Below are positions 27,740 to 37,091 of a stretch of 64,000 bases of DNA, piece by piece (positions within the stretch are counted from its first letter, which is position 1; every line of letters starts with the position of its first letter). Source of the DNA: Candidatus Leucobacter sulfamidivorax (GTDB lineage: Bacteria > Actinomycetota > Actinomycetes > Actinomycetales > Microbacteriaceae); assembly GCA_016771945.1 (NCBI GenBank), contig QZLF01000002.1, positions 1 to 64,000 of the forward strand, read 5' to 3'. The notes beneath the pieces are model-generated. The model saw nothing but the letters and a program-made list of their open reading frames with translations. It was not told the DNA's origin and ran no database searches. Made by a program: the position numbers and the translations under genes.

Positions 27740-30666
27740 GCGGCTTCGCGGACTTCCCTTTGGCTCGAGGACTGTCAGCAGGCGTTGATCCGTTCATCCC
27801 GGGCATCGTTGACGGCTCAGGTTCGGAGATACTCGAGCGAGTCACACCGGTTACCGCCGAGCTATTGCGCTACTGGTTCCAGCAGGACTATTGCGAACTG
27901 CGGGAACTGAACTTCCACGCTGGGCAACGCGCGGCCATCTTGAACATCATCTATGCTCACGAGGTGCTCGGTACGACGCGCCTGCGCGACCTCTACGAGG
28001 CCGTCGCGCCGGAGGCGATGCTTGAAGGCGGCGTCCTGGGCGAAGTCACCCGGCAGCGCCACGACTTTCCGAAGTACGCAGCGAAGATGGCCACCGGCAC
28101 CGGCAAGACGTGGGTGCTCAACGCTTTGCTCGTCTGGCAGTACCTGAACAAGCTAGCTGACCCGGCGGACCCGCGCTTCTCCAGCAACTTCCTGCTCGTC
28201 GCACCTGGCCTCATCGTATACGACCGCCTCCTGGACTCCTTCATGGGTAAGGAGCATGCGGGCGAGCGTGACTTCACCAGCAGCGACATCTACCGCCAGC
28301 AGGGACTGTTCGTACCGGACACCTACCGTTCGCAAGTCTTCTCGTTCTTGCAGTCATCCGTCGTCACCAAGGCTGAGATCGGTCGCAAGGTCACCGGCTC
28401 AGGCATGATTGCGATCACCAACTGGCATCTACTGGCTGGCAAAGAGGACCCTGACTTCCTCGAAGACGAGGCGGAGGTCGAGGCACCGGGCGCTGAGATC
28501 GATCAGAAGGCGGCTATCGAGAGCTTCTTCCCACTTACACCGGGCACGAGCGCCGGGAATGCGCTGGACGCGCTGGATCGACGCTTCCTGCGAGGAGGAC
28601 CGCTCCAGGCGCTGAAGGACTTACCTGACCTGGTCGTGTTCAATGACGAGGCACACCACATCCATGAAGTCAAGAAGGCCGACGAGGTCACTGACGTGGA
28701 GTGGCAAAAGAGTCTGAGCGAGATCGCTTCGACCAAGGGGCGACGCTTCACGCAAATCGACTTTTCAGCGACGCCGTACAACGAGGTTGGATCGGGGCGC
28801 TCGAAGGGCAAGGCATACTTCCCGCACATTGTGGTCGACTTCGACCTCAAGTCTGCGATGCGCTCTGGTCTCGTGAAGTCACTCGCACTCGATAAGCGCA
28901 AAGAGATCGCCGCGCTGCCACTGGACTTCAAGGCAGAACGTGACGAGCAAAAGCGCGTCACAGGCCTCTCAAATGGGCAGCGCGTCATGCTGCAAGCCGG
29001 TCTTAAGAAACTCCAGATCCTCGAAGAGCAGTTCACAGAGGTAGGCCCCGATAAACACCCGAAGCTCCTCGTCGTCTGCGAGGACACGAATGTCACCCCG
29101 CATGTTGTCGAGTACTTGCAGAGCACCGGGCTGTCTGAGGATGACATCCTGCGCGTCGACTCAGGCCGCAAGGCTGAACTTGGACCGAAAGACTGGGAAC
29201 CGATCCGCGAGAAGCTGTTTGACATAGACCGGCATAAGCAGCCGAAGGTCATCGTCTCGGTACTGATGCTTCGTGAGGGTTTCGACGTCAGCAACATCGC
29301 GGTCATCGTGCCGCTGCGATCTTCCCAAGCATCGATCCTGCTAGAGCAGACGATCGGACGTGGTCTCCGATTGATGTGGCGGGGTGATCCGTCGATCGAT
29401 GAGCTGAAGGCTGAAACGCGGGAGCGGATTAGCAAAGGGCTTGAGCCAACCAACTACTTCGACGTGCTGTTCATCGTTGAGCATCCGGCGTTCAGTGAGT
29501 TCTACGAGCAGCTGCTAGGGAAGGACGGTCTCCTGGGAGAGGCCGGTGATGACGCGGACAGCACCGGCGCAACCGGCGATCTGGAGCATGTTGACCTGCG
29601 GCCCGGCTATCAGGCGTATGACTTTGAGATCCCGATCATTCTGCGCGATGCGGACGAAGAGCTTCGTCAGCCGAGCGTCGACCCGCTCGCGCTAACACCC
29701 TGCCCGTATCCGCTTGACATGATGCTCAAGGTGATCGGCACGGGTGACCGGTTCGTCTCCCATGACGCGCAGACGGGCACGCAGTACGGCGACTACCGCG
29801 TTGACGGTGGTGTCCTGACAGCGAGTGGCTACAACGATTACCTCTCGCGCATGACCACGCGCATCACCGAGGCGCTCGGTCGCACCATGACCAAGAGTCA
29901 GAGCAAGTACAACGAGAATGCCAAGTTCCCGATCTTGCAGGCGTACCGCCCGCTCTTGACCGGCTGGTTGGATACCTACATCCGGCACAGACTCTTCCGT
30001 CAGGACTTTGATCCGCTCGATGGCGAAAACTGGCGCGTACTGCTGCTCGACGATGTCGCTCACAGCATCGCCGGGACGTTCGCAACAAAACTGGTCGAGT
30101 TGCAGGAGAACCAGGTCGTAACCTCCGCCGAGGTGCAGCACCGCTTCTTGTCGGAAGTCATGACGATCCCGGTGCGCGGTAGCACGGCGGAAGAGGTCAA
30201 GAAGTGCATCTACCCGAAGCTGCCGATCCCCTCCCAGGGCGGCGGTCTTGAACGACGCTTCATTCGATGGGCAGACAAGGATTCAGGGATCGAGGCCCTC
30301 GCGAAGGTACACGAGTACCGACACGACTTCCTGCGTCGGCCGTATCTGAAGGCGGACGGTATGCCCGCACAGTACTCACCGGACTTTCTGATCCGCACGC
30401 CCGAGACCATCTTTGTCGTCGAGACCAAAGCGCAATCGGCCCTCAGCGACGAGAACGTGCAACGCAAGAAGAAGGCTGCCCTGGCCTGGTGCGAGCAGAT
30501 CAACGAACTTCCCGAGGAAGAGCGAGACAGTCGTCGATGGGACTATGTACTTCTCGGAGAGTCGGTGATTGTCGAGTGGGAAAAGAAGAATGCCACCGTG
30601 ACTGACCTCCTTCACTACGCACGGCTACGCCGCGTGTCCACGGCGAAGCAGGAGCGGCTGTTGTGA
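27736..30666 (+). CDS. type III restriction-modification system, restriction subunit (Res)
   Basis: A 976-residue helicase-nuclease. The SF2 helicase core has Walker A ATGTGKT (about 120), DEAHH (304-308), SATPYN and the motif VI-like QTIGRGLR. Near the C-terminus a PD-(D/E)xK nuclease is visible: [18 protein letters not shown], with D883, E896 and K898. It uses ATP to track along DNA between two inversely oriented sites before cutting. The GTG start overlaps the mod stop, and its own stop overlaps the next gene start, giving a tightly coupled three-gene operon. All motifs look intact. Confidence 0.91.
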   Translation: MSGFADFPLARGLSAGVDPFIPGIVDGSGSEILERVTPVTAELLRYWFQQDYCELRELNFHAGQRAAILNIIYAHEVLGTTRLRDLYEAVAPEAMLEGGVLGEVTRQRHDFPKYAAKMATGTGKTWVLNALLVWQYLNKLADPADPRFSSNFLLVAPGLIVYDRLLDSFMGKEHAGERDFTSSDIYRQQGLFVPDTYRSQVFSFLQSSVVTKAEIGRKVTGSGMIAITNWHLLAGKEDPDFLEDEAEVEAPGAEIDQKAAIESFFPLTPGTSAGNALDALDRRFLRGGPLQALKDLPDLVVFNDEAHHIHEVKKADEVTDVEWQKSLSEIASTKGRRFTQIDFSATPYNEVGSGRSKGKAYFPHIVVDFDLKSAMRSGLVKSLALDKRKEIAALPLDFKAERDEQKRVTGLSNGQRVMLQAGLKKLQILEEQFTEVGPDKHPKLLVVCEDTNVTPHVVEYLQSTGLSEDDILRVDSGRKAELGPKDWEPIREKLFDIDRHKQPKVIVSVLMLREGFDVSNIAVIVPLRSSQASILLEQTIGRGLRLMWRGDPSIDELKAETRERISKGLEPTNYFDVLFIVEHPAFSEFYEQLLGKDGLLGEAGDDADSTGATGDLEHVDLRPGYQAYDFEIPIILRDADEELRQPSVDPLALTPCPYPLDMMLKVIGTGDRFVSHDAQTGTQYGDYRVDGGVLTASGYNDYLSRMTTRITEALGRTMTKSQSKYNENAKFPILQAYRPLLTGWLDTYIRHRLFRQDFDPLDGENWRVLLLDDVAHSIAGTFATKLVELQENQVVTSAEVQHRFLSEVMTIPVRGSTAEEVKKCIYPKLPIPSQGGGLERRFIRWADKDSGIEALAKVHEYRHDFLRRPYLKADGMPAQYSPDFLIRTPETIFVVETKAQSALSDENVQRKKKAALAWCEQINELPEEERDSRRWDYVLLGESVIVEWEKKNATVTDLLHYARLRRVSTAKQERLL

Positions 30667-33266
30667 GCGACGATGTGACTGAGACCAGCATCGACTCAAC
30701 CCAAGAGCCCAAGTTGGTTGACCCGCGCGTATTATTGGCCGACTGGGCGAACATCAGCGACGAATGGGTGCGTCTACTGGTTGCCGAGGTGCTCGTGAGC
30801 GGGCGCACTGTCGGCGCATCCACCGTCGAAAAGGCGTACAAGCTATTCCGGCAGGAGAAGGCACTCGATAAGCGCGAACTGCCGACCGTGCCAAAGCTCG
30901 ATGTCGAGGCGCGACAGGACGAGTCAGCACCACCGCTGTCACTGATACGGCTCTCGGAGGTTCGTGGGGTCAATGCACTCGTGCCCGGCGCGATCATCGA
31001 GCCACACGAGGGTCTGACGATCCTTTACGGGGAGAACGGCACCGGCAAGACCGGCTACTCTCGCGTGTTCAAGGCTCTGGCAAATAGCCGCACGGCTGAC
31101 ACGATTCTCGGTGATATCGAAGCTGACACTGCCGAAGCGCAAACTGCCAAGCTTGAGTTCAAGCTCGGTGATGACGAGCAGACGCTGTCCTGGAGTGGGG
31201 AGCGCGGAGTATCGCCCTTCACCCGGATGTCGATCTTCGATAGCCCTGCTGTGAGTACGCACGTCGACGATGACCTTGACTACGTCTACACACCGGTATC
31301 ACTCGCGCTCTTCAACCACGTTAGTGCCGCAATCCAAGCCGTGACGAGTGAAATCGATACCGCAATCACCGCGCTTGGCACGGATAGTTCCGGCCTGCTG
31401 ACCAGGTTCCAGCGTGGGTCGTCCATCTATCCGCTGATCGAGACGCTCGGTGCGTCGACCGGCCTGGCCGAGTTGAAGGCCAAGGCCGCTACCGGCGAAA
31501 CCGTCGAGGCTGATCTCGACTCACTTACGCAGGCGGTGGCTGCGCTGCGGGCCAATACTCTCAGTGCACAGATCACCGTGCTTAAGGCGGAGCAACGTGT
31601 CTTGGCACAGGCAGCAACTGCAGCCGATGCGCTCGTGTCGTTCGACTCCAAGGCTTACAACGATGCACTAACGAAGCGAGCGCAGCTTGCGACCGACTAC
31701 GAGACCTTCCGCATAGAGCTCTTCGCCGCTGCCGACCTGCCCGCCGATCCTGACGACACATGGAGCGACTTCATTGAAGCTGGCGAAACGTACCGTCAGC
31801 ACCTCACAGAGCTGGGTGCGCATGACTCGGATCGGTGCTTATATTGCCGACAGTCGCTGCTGGACCCCGCACGGGATCTGCTCTCCAGGTATTCGACCTA
31901 CCTCGAAGACAAGATCTCGGCTGACATCCGTGACACCGACAGCTTGCTTGCAAGGTTCAAGCAGGAAGCCGCAGGTATTGAAGGTAAGGATTGCGCTCAG
32001 TTTGTCGACGAGTATCAGGCCGAAGAGGAGCAGCCTTCCTACTTCGCGCAGGTCGAGGCCATCGAGGGGGCAAGGAGCGCGCTCGCATCGGCAGTAGCAG
32101 ACAGCAAGCCCGCCAGCCTTACTATCGCCGACATCCTCACGCAGCTGAAGACCGATGTCGATGCCGCACTAAAGACTGCCGAAGAAGGCATCACGACGCT
32201 AGAGGCCCAACAGCAGAACAGGACGCAGCTACTCGCCGAGAAGCAGACCGAACTGGTGGAGCTGAAGGACGCGGTCGAACTTGGCACGTCCTGGCCACTG
32301 ATCGAAGGGCAAGTCAGGAGCGCCAAGGAGGCTGATCAGCTCAAAACGCTCAAGCGTCCGCTGTCATCGCTGACCAGAGCGGTTACCGCACTCGCCAAGA
32401 CCACCAGCGACCAGCTGATCAACCAGAGCTTCGACGCCCTCTTCCTTGAGGAGTGCGACGCGCTCAGGGCGCCAACTCTGAAACTGCAGTTCGTTGGACG
32501 GGAGGGTCGAGCGCATCGTCGCAAAGTGCTGAGCGGCAAGCACAAGCCGTCAAGAGTACTCTCCGAGGGAGAACAGAAGGTACTTGCGCTCGCCGACTTC
32601 CTGGCTGAGGCTCGCTTGGCGGGAATTACCGCCCCCGTCATCTTCGACGACCCCGTCTCCAGCCTCGATCACCGTCGGATCAACGAGGTCGCGCAGCGCA
32701 TCGCCGCGCTGGCGGATAACAACCAGGTCATCGTGTTCACGCACGACATCTTGTTCGCCACGACACTCCTTAGCCTCTTTGAGAAGTCCAAGCGCTGCGT
32801 CTACTTTCAGATCACGGACGAGAACGGCAAGGGGCAGGTTACCCGTGCCAGCGGGCCGAGGATCGACTCGCTGAGTGCAATCAAGAAGCGTATAACTGGC
32901 ACAATCCAGGCCGCGAAGTCTCAAGAGGGCGAAGTTCGCGATGCTCTCGTGCGCGTGGCATATAGCCACGTCCGTGCATGGTGTGAAGTCTTCACCGAGG
33001 AGGAGCTGCTGAAGGGCGTCACCAAGCGCTACCGTGCGAACGTCCAGATGACCACACTGCCGAACATCGACGGCACCAGACTCAATGAGATCGGTCCAAA
33101 GGTAACGGAGATCTTCGAGGTGGCATGCCGCCACATCGACGGGCACTCGCAACCACTCGTGACGCTGGGTGTCAGCCCAACGCTCACGGGGCTGGAGCAG
33201 CATTGGGCAGAGTTGCAGGACCTCAAGAGATTGAACGATGGCGCCCTCCCCCTAACGTCGAACTGA
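30663..33266 (+). CDS. SMC-like AAA ATPase with zinc hook; RloC/PrrC-like candidate anticodon nuclease
   Basis: An 867-residue ABC-type ATPase: Walker A GENGTGKT (about 123-130), two coiled-coil stretches flanking a CxxC zinc hook (C392-LY-C395), ABC signature SEGEQ (about 634) and Walker B VIFDDPVSSLD (about 658-669), then a His in VFTHD. This AAA_13-like layout is that of RloC and PrrC, host-suicide tRNA nucleases linked to restriction systems. In the C-terminal domain R771-x3-E775 is followed by H824/H828, resembling the Arg-Glu-His triad of PrrC; an RVAYSH (RxxxxH) at 764-769 also recalls HEPN nucleases. It overlaps res by four bases. The ATPase call is firm; the nuclease call is inferred. 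Confidence 0.8.
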   Translation: MSDDVTETSIDSTQEPKLVDPRVLLADWANISDEWVRLLVAEVLVSGRTVGASTVEKAYKLFRQEKALDKRELPTVPKLDVEARQDESAPPLSLIRLSEVRGVNALVPGAIIEPHEGLTILYGENGTGKTGYSRVFKALANSRTADTILGDIEADTAEAQTAKLEFKLGDDEQTLSWSGERGVSPFTRMSIFDSPAVSTHVDDDLDYVYTPVSLALFNHVSAAIQAVTSEIDTAITALGTDSSGLLTRFQRGSSIYPLIETLGASTGLAELKAKAATGETVEADLDSLTQAVAALRANTLSAQITVLKAEQRVLAQAATAADALVSFDSKAYNDALTKRAQLATDYETFRIELFAAADLPADPDDTWSDFIEAGETYRQHLTELGAHDSDRCLYCRQSLLDPARDLLSRYSTYLEDKISADIRDTDSLLARFKQEAAGIEGKDCAQFVDEYQAEEEQPSYFAQVEAIEGARSALASAVADSKPASLTIADILTQLKTDVDAALKTAEEGITTLEAQQQNRTQLLAEKQTELVELKDAVELGTSWPLIEGQVRSAKEADQLKTLKRPLSSLTRAVTALAKTTSDQLINQSFDALFLEECDALRAPTLKLQFVGREGRAHRRKVLSGKHKPSRVLSEGEQKVLALADFLAEARLAGITAPVIFDDPVSSLDHRRINEVAQRIAALADNNQVIVFTHDILFATTLLSLFEKSKRCVYFQITDENGKGQVTRASGPRIDSLSAIKKRITGTIQAAKSQEGEVRDALVRVAYSHVRAWCEVFTEEELLKGVTKRYRANVQMTTLPNIDGTRLNEIGPKVTEIFEVACRHIDGHSQPLVTLGVSPTLTGLEQHWAELQDLKRLNDGALPLTSN

Positions 33267-33303
33267 GCGGCGCCACAATATTTCAAGACCCAGCACAACT
33301 GAA

Positions 33304-33798
33304 TCACTCGTTGCTATCACTCTTGAACCATGCAGTGACGGTCTCCTTCCAGCGCGTCGCATCTGAGTTCCAAGCCAGCGTGTGCCCTGCATCGAAGGTC
33401 TCCAGCTGAACGAGATCTGGACGCTTCTGCGCGAGCGCCGACGAGGTCTTGATGGGAACTGAATCGTCTTTAGCCCCGTGAAGGATCAGCGTCGGCACAG
33501 AGAGTTCGTCGGCGCGCGCTATCCAATCAGACTCGCTGAACGAGATTCGGCTTGGGAGCCCTAGCCGTCGAGCCAGTGCGCGATTCGTCAGCCACGGGAC
33601 CGCGAGCAGCCCTGCACTGCGTGGGAACCCGGCGCGCTGGCAGTTGGCTTTGATGACCTCGACCCAGTTGAGTACCGGTGAGTCAAGCACGAGCCCTGCT
33701 ACCAGTGGCGCATAGTCTGACCGATGCGCAATCTGCAGTGCAATCGCAGCGCCCATAGACCAACCGAACAGCACGATCCGTTCTGCACCGCGGCGCAC
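33304..33798 (-). pseudogene. alpha/beta hydrolase, C-terminal part (split by IS21 element)
   Basis: Encodes the second half of an alpha/beta hydrolase: nucleophile elbow GWSMGAA, an Asp in HGAKDDSVP and a His in DAGHTLAW, so all catalytic residues are on this fragment. The apparent GTG start lies in the target-site duplication and is accidental. Removing bases 33793-36443 (one duplication copy plus the IS) joins this frame exactly to the fragment at 36438-37091, reading ..YAVRRGAERIVLFGW.. in one frame. The restored protein would have about 378 residues. It is non-functional as it stands unless the IS excises precisely. Confidence 0.9.
33793..33798. repeat. target-site duplication, left copy
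   Basis: GCGCAC here is repeated at the other end of the IS21-family element (36444-36449). A 6-bp duplication is within the range known for IS21. Counting only one copy restores the hydrolase reading frame. Confidence 0.85.
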
Positions 33799-33813
33799 TG
33801 TTTAGCCGATGGT

Positions 33814-33867
33814 TCGGAAAGCGCCTGTGTGAGGATCGGAAAGCGTGGGCGCGACGGTCGGAAAGCG
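33814..33867. repeat. left-end transposase-binding repeats of the IS21 element
   Basis: Three exact copies of TCGGAAAGCG at 33814-33823, 33836-33845 and 33858-33867, a regular 22-bp period (about two helical turns). The first copy begins 15 bases inside the element end, exactly as at the other end. Confidence 0.85.
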
Positions 33868-33886
33868 TGCCGCCGCGCCCGAGCGC

Positions 33887-34666
33887 CTATCCGGTGTGAG
33901 TATCTTCCGCGTTCTCGGCCGCGGTGTGGCGGCGCATGTTGGGGCCGGCCAGTTGCACGATCTCGGCATTGGAAATGATCCGGTTCAGGATGGATTCGGC
34001 GATGACGGCGTCGTGGAGCGATTTGTACCAGTCTTCGGGATCGAACTGGCTGGTCACCGCGGTGGAGCCTCTGCCTTCGCGTGCGGCGAGGATGTTGAGA
34101 AGCTCGGCCGCGGTCTCGCTGGTGATCGGCGTCGTGAGGAAGTCGTCGAGCACGAGCAGGTCGCAGGAGTGCAATTCATTCAGGAATCGGAGCCGTGCGG
34201 GGTCTGTGTGATGGTGGACGGCGATCTGGTTGGCGAGGTCGTCGAGCCGGTAGTACCGGGCGGTGTAGTCGCGTCGGCAGGCGGCGTGCACGAGCGCTTG
34301 CGCGAGGTAGGACTTGCCCACGCTGGAGGACCCCAGGACGACGAGATTCGTGGTGCGGTCGATCCAGTGGCATGCGGCGAGACGGGCCACGACCTCACGG
34401 TTCAGGCTGCGGCCTTCGAGGTAGCGGATGTCTTCGACGCAGGCGGCCGGGTTCGGGGTGCGGGACGCCTTCAACAGCTTCATCATGCGCCGCTCGCCCC
34501 TGGCTGTGGTCTCTTGCTCGAGGGCGTGGCGGATCTTCTGCGAGAACGTCCATTCATCGAAGGTGGGGTCGTTGGCGATGTCGATGACGGCTTCTCCGAA
34601 CGCGGTCATCCGCAACCGGGTGAACAGGGGCATGTCATCGATGGTGAGGTGTTGGTCACGCATCAT
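33887..34666 (-). CDS. istB: IS21-family transposition helper ATPase
   Basis: A DnaA/DnaC-like AAA+ ATPase of 259 residues that selects target DNA and activates IstA. Walker A is GSSSVGKS (VVLGSSSVGKSYLAQAL), Walker B is LLVLDDF, followed by the sensor region STAVTSQFDPEDWY. The ATG at 34666 is chosen; it overlaps the end of istA by 11 bp, the usual coupling, with GAGGG just upstream. A longer upstream frame overlaps istA and is not used. Confidence 0.92.
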   Translation of the reverse strand: MMRDQHLTIDDMPLFTRLRMTAFGEAVIDIANDPTFDEWTFSQKIRHALEQETTARGERRMMKLLKASRTPNPAACVEDIRYLEGRSLNREVVARLAACHWIDRTTNLVVLGSSSVGKSYLAQALVHAACRRDYTARYYRLDDLANQIAVHHHTDPARLRFLNELHSCDLLVLDDFLTTPITSETAAELLNILAAREGRGSTAVTSQFDPEDWYKSLHDAVIAESILNRIISNAEIVQLAGPNMRRHTAAENAEDTHTG

Positions 34667-36305
34667 CACCCTCGATTCCCTGGTCGCGGCCGATGAGGTT
34701 GTCGAGGCTGAACGCGCTGATTCCGGCCAGGTGAGCACGGCTGGTATCCCGCCCGGCGGGTGGGCGCGACGACGGCGGAGTATCCGCTCTGGCCCAGGCC
34801 TCTGGGTCTGTGGTGGGTCTGGCGTTCTGCTCGGCGCGGATCGCCGCGATGGCATGCTTCACGGCGGTGTAGCTGATCTGCCGGTGGGGGTCACCGTCCG
34901 TGAGCCTTCGGCAGGCGAGCTCGAGGAGCCCACGGTTCCCGCGCTTTCCGAGGTCGAGGATATTCATGCAGGAGCGGAACCCCTGCGCCTCGATCGTCTT
35001 CGAGTCCAGCAGGCGGGTCAGGGCTGTCACGGTTCCCGGGCCTGCTTTCGCGGCTTGGCGGAGGAAGTAGGCGCGGGTCCAGAGCCCTGCCTGATCTTCA
35101 AGGTAGGCGGGCGCATGCCCAGGGTCGGTGACGTAGCGATTGCGATGCCTGCCGCGCTGGTGGGTGGCGATCACTTCCCCGTCGGCGAGGACGTCGAGTG
35201 TGTCACCGACGATCCGCACGTCCACGCCGAGACCGGCGAACGCGTACGGAACGGAGTACTTGATGGTGTCGATCTGGATATGCCAGTCGCGATGCACCTT
35301 CGCTTTCCGCCACGACACCGGCTCCCACCGCTGTTCGGGCAGCTCGAGCAGCGCCGGCTTCTCGTGCTCGGCGAACCACTCCCAGCGCGATCGCTGATCC
35401 CCGCGGAACGGGGTTCGGTGGTTGATCCATTCCACCCGCTCGGCGATCGCTTCGTTCAGGTCGTCGAGCGAGGCGAACGAGCGGTCGGCGAGGTAGTGGA
35501 TGACCCAGTTCGTGACGACCTTCACGCCGGATTCGACGTGGCCCTTGTCTCTGGGGGCCGCGGATCTGGTCGGGACCGCAGCGGTCCGGTAATGCTCAAG
35601 GAACCCACTGTAGGAGGAGTTCACGTCCCGGGCCCGTTCGCTCTTGCTGATCTGGTTCGACGCCGTCGATGCGTTATCGGGCACCACCAGCAGCGTGACG
35701 CCGTCGATGTATTCAAACGCTCGCCGGTGCGCATCAGCCCAGGCAGGGAACTTCTCATCCAGGCACCCGTACGCGAACACGAGCCCGGAGTAGGGCAGCG
35801 ACGCCACGATCACCGACACCGCAGACACCTCACCGGAGATCGGGTCGACGATCTGTATCCGAGTGCCCGCCCAGTCGACCTGCATCGTATGCCCGGGGAC
35901 GTGCTGGATCGGGGCGGTGAGATCATTGACTCGCACGTGCTCAGCGACGATCTGGCAGAACCGTTCATACCCATAGTGGCCGCGGCCATCGGCAGCATCG
36001 ACGTGCAGATACTGCGCCCACAACACCTTCAGCGGAGGCTTGTTCCGCCCCAGCCTCGCAGCGACCACCTTGTCGATATCGACCGGCACGAACTCGCCGG
36101 TCACGCTCTTGCGCCCGTCAGAGAACAACCCGTCAACGTCTTCGCGTGAGAGCGCGTCGACCTGGCTGACAGCCGTCAACTGGTGTTCGTCGAGCACACG
36201 ACGGACCTTCGCGATCGTACGCTGCGAGCACCCCTGCCTGGCAGCGATCTCGCGATACGGGACCTTGTCCAGCACAAGCCGCATCAACTGGCGGTAATCG
36301 GTCAT
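34656..36305 (-). CDS. istA: IS21-family transposase
   Basis: A DDE transposase of 549 residues. The N-terminal HTH (YREIAARQGCSQRTIAKVRRVL) binds the end repeats. The catalytic triad is D144 (QVDWAG), D210 (VVPDNAS) and E258 (KGHVESG), in the rve integrase core. A C-terminal beta domain (VDVRIVGDTLDVLADGEVIATHQRGRHRN) is present, as in IstA. All residues are intact and the length is normal, so the element is probably active. Confidence 0.93.
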   Translation of the reverse strand: MTDYRQLMRLVLDKVPYREIAARQGCSQRTIAKVRRVLDEHQLTAVSQVDALSREDVDGLFSDGRKSVTGEFVPVDIDKVVAARLGRNKPPLKVLWAQYLHVDAADGRGHYGYERFCQIVAEHVRVNDLTAPIQHVPGHTMQVDWAGTRIQIVDPISGEVSAVSVIVASLPYSGLVFAYGCLDEKFPAWADAHRRAFEYIDGVTLLVVPDNASTASNQISKSERARDVNSSYSGFLEHYRTAAVPTRSAAPRDKGHVESGVKVVTNWVIHYLADRSFASLDDLNEAIAERVEWINHRTPFRGDQRSRWEWFAEHEKPALLELPEQRWEPVSWRKAKVHRDWHIQIDTIKYSVPYAFAGLGVDVRIVGDTLDVLADGEVIATHQRGRHRNRYVTDPGHAPAYLEDQAGLWTRAYFLRQAAKAGPGTVTALTRLLDSKTIEAQGFRSCMNILDLGKRGNRGLLELACRRLTDGDPHRQISYTAVKHAIAAIRAEQNARPTTDPEAWARADTPPSSRPPAGRDTSRAHLAGISAFSLDNLIGRDQGIEGDDA

Positions 36306-36374
36306 GAAGAATCATTCCTCCCACCCCACGAACACTCGTCGAAGGGTTGAGAGTCATCATCGAGCAGCCACACG

Positions 36375-36428
36375 CGCTACCCGATGCTTACACGCACGCT
36401 TTCCGATCTCTACACAGGCGCTTTCCGA
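36375..36428. repeat. right-end transposase-binding repeats of the IS21 element
   Basis: CGCTTTCCGA (inverse of the left-end motif) at 36419-36428 and 36397-36406, plus a degenerate copy CGCTACCCGA at 36375-36384, again at 22-bp spacing. The outermost copy ends 15 bases from the element end, mirroring the left side. Confidence 0.8.
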
Positions 36429-36437
36429 AGCGTCGTC

Positions 36438-37091
36438 CTAACAGCGCACCGCATAGCTGATCGCAGCCTCGACGTCTTCGGTTTCGGCGGCGCCGAGCGT
36501 GGAGCGACCGGATCCTTCCGTGGGCCCTTCACCGTCGTTGCGGTAGCTCACCACGAGCGAAGTAAGCCCCAGTTCCGTCGCGACCTGCACACCGCGGAGG
36601 GTGCCCGCTCGGGGGCTGCCAAGACCGTGAACGTGAATCGCCCAGATCGATGTGTCACCGTTGATTCGCCAAGCTGGCGCCGGGCCGACGGCGGTGCTGA
36701 TGACGACGTCGCTCGCATCGAGCCCGGCATCGGTGGGCGAACCGAAGTAGATGCCGCTCCACGAGACTCGATCGCCTTCTCGCGGCGTGAGCCCTGGTGA
36801 CAATCCCGCGACGACGCGGGCGACTTGGTTCTGGCCGCGATCCTCAACCTCGCTGCCAAGTTGCGCCCATCCGCCGTGCTCAAACCAGAGATTGTACGTG
36901 CCGGGCGCTCCGGTGTCGGGAGTGCGGTCGAGTATGAGAAGTCGGCCATCGCCATCGCCCTCAACACCACGCAGTGTCAGGTTGAAACGGCGTGGCCCGA
37001 CTGGTGCTGTTAGCTTCCGCGCGATCGTCCACCCCAGGGCTGCACCAACCGCACCGGCCATAGCACCGCCGATCGCGAGCTGCCGCTTCAT
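36438..37091 (-). pseudogene. alpha/beta hydrolase, N-terminal part (split by IS21 element)
   Basis: Encodes about the first 216 residues of the interrupted hydrolase, then reads two codons into the IS and stops. It opens with a membrane-anchor helix (AIGGAMAGAVGAALGWTIARKL), so the protein was probably membrane-attached with the hydrolase domain beyond it. A strand-turn segment IWAIHVHGLGSPRAGTLRG looks like the start of the hydrolase core. The ATG at 37091 overlaps the stop of the upstream membrane-protein gene (ATGA), making it the third gene of a coupled operon. See the C-terminal part at 33304-33798. Confidence 0.88.
36444..36449. repeat. target-site duplication, right copy
   Basis: GCGCAC directly beyond the right end of the IS21 element, matching the copy at 33793-33798. 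Confidence 0.85.

Larger units (their letters stand above)
33799..36443 (-). mobile_element. IS21-family insertion sequence, 2645 bp, apparently intact
   Basis: Bounded by related ends (TGTTTAGCCGATGGTTCGG at the left; TGTTAGGACGACGCTTCGG at the right, read inward) and by a 6-bp duplication GCGCAC. It carries istA and istB, both minus strand. Each end has three copies of a TCGGAAAGCG motif at 22-bp spacing, the multiple transposase sites typical of IS21/Mu-like elements. It sits inside an alpha/beta hydrolase gene. The intact genes and exact duplication suggest a fairly recent insertion. Confidence 0.92.
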
